A DNA stretch of 6,787 nt from JBDKTK01 sp039680225 (GTDB lineage Bacteria; Desulfobacterota; Syntrophia; Syntrophales; UBA4778), in NCBI GenBank assembly GCA_039680225.1, contig JBDKTK010000066.1:1-6787 (forward strand). Direction: 5' to 3'. Positions 4,772 to 6,787 of the stretch are shown here, piece by piece. The notes beneath the pieces are model-generated. The model made no database searches. It saw only the letters and a list, made by a program, of their open reading frames with translations, and was not told the origin of the DNA. How positions within the stretch are numbered: position 1 is the stretch's first letter; every line of letters begins with the position of its first letter. A program made the position numbers and the translations under genes.

Positions 4772-6787
4772 ATGGCAAAGTATGAACCAAAATCGTTGAG
4801 GAATATCGCAGTCGTCGGACATGGCGGTACGGGAAAGACATCACTTTGCGAGGCCATGCTCTTTGCATCCGGGAAAACCGACAGGCTGGGACGCGTTGAT
4901 GAAGGATCTTCCTCAATGGATTTTGAGCCCGAGGACCAGAAACGACGGATCTCGATCAGCGCCGCGGTGAACTTCGCGGACTGGGACAAGCACAGGGTAA
5001 ACATGATCGACACCCCCGGGGACGCCAACTTTGCGACCGATACCCGCAACAGCCTCCGGGTCGTGGACGGGGCCGTTATCGTTGTTGATGCCGTAGGCGG
5101 TGTGGAGTTCCAGACGGAAAAGGTCTGGGAATTCTCGGACGAGTTCTCACTGCCCAGGGCCATCTTCATTAATAAAATGGACCGCGAACGTTCCGATTAT
5201 TTCAAGGTCATTGAAGACATCAAGCGAGTTTTCAAAAAGAAGATCACCGTGCTCGCCATTCCGGTCGGTGCGGAAGAATCCTTTAAAGGCCTTGTGGACC
5301 TGATCTCGATGAAGGCCCTGATGACCGAGGACGCCAAGGGCGGGACCAAGGTGTCAGATATTCCGGCCGACCTCCTCGATGAGGCCCAGAGCCTGCATGA
5401 GACCATGGTTGAAGACATAGCCGAAGGCGATGAAGGCCTCATGGACAAATACCTGGAAAGCGGAGAACTCACCCCCGAAGAATTGAAGGCCGGTTTGAGG
5501 AGAGGTGTTATTTCCGGGGACATTGTACCGGTGATCTGCGGATCGGCGTCGAAGCTTACGGGTGTCCGTCCGCTGCTTGATGTCATAGTTAATTACATGG
5601 CTTCTCCAGTCGACCGGGGAGCTTTACAAGGCAAGAACCCCAAGACCGGCCAGCCCGAGGAAAGGCAGCCCGACGAGAAGGCGCCCTTCTCCGCCCTGGT
5701 CTTCAAAACCATTGCCGACCCTTATGCGGGCAGACTGACCCTGTTCAGGGTTTTTTCCGGGACAGTGAATTCCGACTCCAATTTCTTCAATGCCAGCAAG
5801 AACTCTTCCGAACGGTTCGGCAGCATCTTCTTCCTTGAAGGGAAAGGGCAGAAGCCGGCCGAGAGCGTGGTCGCGGGGGACATTGCAGCGGTCGCCAAGC
5901 TGAAGGACACCGAAACCGGCGATACCATCTGCGTCGACAAGTCGCCCATCATTTACGAGAAAGTGCCCCCGATTGCCCCCATCATGTCTTTTGCGGTCCA
6001 GCCCAAGACCAAGGGCGACGAGGACAAGATCATGTCGTCATTGAACAGGCTCCTTGAAGAAGACCCGTCCATTACAATCCACCGCGACGACCAGACAAAA
6101 GAGATCATCCTGTCCGGCATGGGCCAGGTGCATATCGAAGTCACGATCGAGAGGCTCAAAAGGAAATTCGGCGTTGAGGTCAACCTCACTACCCCGAAAG
6201 TGCCGTATAAGGAAACAATCAAGGGCAAGACCACCGTCCAGGGCAAGTACAAGAAACAGTCCGGCGGGCGCGGCCAGTACGGCGACGCCTGGCTCGAGCT
6301 TGAACCCCTGCCCCGCGGCAGCGGCTTCGAGTTTGTCGACAAGATCGTCGGCGGCGTCATCCCGCGCCAGTACATCCCCGCAGTTGAGAAGGGGATCGCA
6401 GAAGCCATGGTTGATGGCGTTATCGCCGGATATCCCGTTGTCGACTTCAGGGCCTCGTTGATCGACGGCTCATTCCATACTGTCGATTCCTCGGAAATGG
6501 CTTTTAAAATTGCAGGTTCCATGGCCTTCAAAAAAGGCATAATGGACTGTCATCCCACGCTGCTCGAGCCCATTGTCAACGTCTCGATAGAAATACCCGA
6601 GGAGTACATGGGCGATGTAATCGGCGACCTCAACAGCCGCCGGGGCCGGGTGCTGGGAATGGACACCAAGGGGAGCCACCAGATCATCAAGGGCCAGGTC
6701 CCGCTTGCGGAAATCCTGGGCTACGCTCCGGACCTCCGGTCAATCACGAGCGGCCGCGGGACTTTCACTTACGAGTTTTCGCATTAT
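4772..6787 (+). CDS. Elongation factor G-like translational GTPase, C terminus cut by the window edge
   Basis: The frame is open for 672 codons and reaches the right edge; the family is usually about 690-700 residues, so only about 20 are missing. It has all EF-G domains: the GTPase domain with G1 GHGGTGKT (16-23), G3 DTPGD (80-84), G4 NKMD (134-137) and G5 GSA (257-259); domain II about 303-390; domain III about 399-474; domain IV about 475-597 with DGSFHTVDSSEMAF (565-578); and domain V to the edge, ending YEFSHY. This predicts a cytoplasmic, ribosome-binding translocase or related factor. Unlike canonical EF-G, the G1 loop is GHGGTGKT rather than AHIDAGKT, the switch II His is Asp84, and switch I reads RRIS where RGIT is usual. 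These put it in the EF-G-like (often called FusA2 or EF-G-2) group rather than the main fusA of the str operon; no rpsL, rpsG or tuf gene is adjacent. It is transcribed divergently from the carboxylase operon. Confidence 0.9.
   Translation, partial: MAKYEPKSLRNIAVVGHGGTGKTSLCEAMLFASGKTDRLGRVDEGSSSMDFEPEDQKRRISISAAVNFADWDKHRVNMIDTPGDANFATDTRNSLRVVDGAVIVVDAVGGVEFQTEKVWEFSDEFSLPRAIFINKMDRERSDYFKVIEDIKRVFKKKITVLAIPVGAEESFKGLVDLISMKALMTEDAKGGTKVSDIPADLLDEAQSLHETMVEDIAEGDEGLMDKYLESGELTPEELKAGLRRGVISGDIVPVICGSASKLTGVRPLLDVIVNYMASPVDRGALQGKNPKTGQPEERQPDEKAPFSALVFKTIADPYAGRLTLFRVFSGTVNSDSNFFNASKNSSERFGSIFFLEGKGQKPAESVVAGDIAAVAKLKDTETGDTICVDKSPIIYEKVPPIAPIMSFAVQPKTKGDEDKIMSSLNRLLEEDPSITIHRDDQTKEIILSGMGQVHIEVTIERLKRKFGVEVNLTTPKVPYKETIKGKTTVQGKYKKQSGGRGQYGDAWLELEPLPRGSGFEFVDKIVGGVIPRQYIPAVEKGIAEAMVDGVIAGYPVVDFRASLIDGSFHTVDSSEMAFKIAGSMAFKKGIMDCHPTLLEPIVNVSIEIPEEYMGDVIGDLNSRRGRVLGMDTKGSHQIIKGQVPLAEILGYAPDLRSITSGRGTFTYEFSHY

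Noticed and set aside
4660..5169. Minus-strand open frame of 169 codons over the EF-G start
   Set aside because: It is antisense to the GTPase domain of the EF-G-like gene, and the serine/threonine-rich translation is typical of such shadows.
5953..6540. Minus-strand open frame of 195 codons inside the EF-G gene
   Set aside because: It is antisense to domains III-IV of the EF-G-like protein and has no ribosome binding site or family features that I can see.

Overview
The window comes from a GC-rich bacterial genome. Its gene content (MutM, a two-subunit biotin carboxylase system, an EF-G-like GTPase) and its Shine-Dalgarno and sigma70-type promoter signals fit a Gram-negative anaerobe of the Desulfobacterota/Deltaproteobacteria kind. 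That placement is an inference from protein style, not from a marker search. No mobile element, tRNA, rRNA or CRISPR array is visible.

Layout from left to right: (1) the 5' end of mutM (formamidopyrimidine-DNA glycosylase) on the minus strand, running off the left edge; (2) divergently, an AT-richer plus-strand gene for a small TPR-like lipoprotein whose reading frame breaks at a run of ten A; (3) a perfect 13-bp hairpin that probably terminates transcription from both sides; (4) a minus-strand operon, promoter to the right, encoding a biotin carboxylase subunit and then a divergent carboxyltransferase subunit fused to a biotin carrier domain; (5) a divergent intergenic region of about 290 bp with a good sigma70-type promoter on each strand; (6) a plus-strand EF-G-like translational GTPase, open at the right edge with only its extreme C terminus missing.

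The operon should make a two-component biotin enzyme. The first protein carboxylates biotin using ATP and bicarbonate; the second carries the biotin and passes CO2 to an acceptor. The fold and metal-ligand pattern match the pyruvate carboxylase/oxaloacetate decarboxylase family, so pyruvate is the default acceptor. Several normally invariant active-site motifs are altered, so the substrate is open, and this is the most interesting protein in the window. The EF-G-like protein lacks the switch II histidine of canonical EF-G. I found no clearly new multi-gene system; the findings are individual anomalies.
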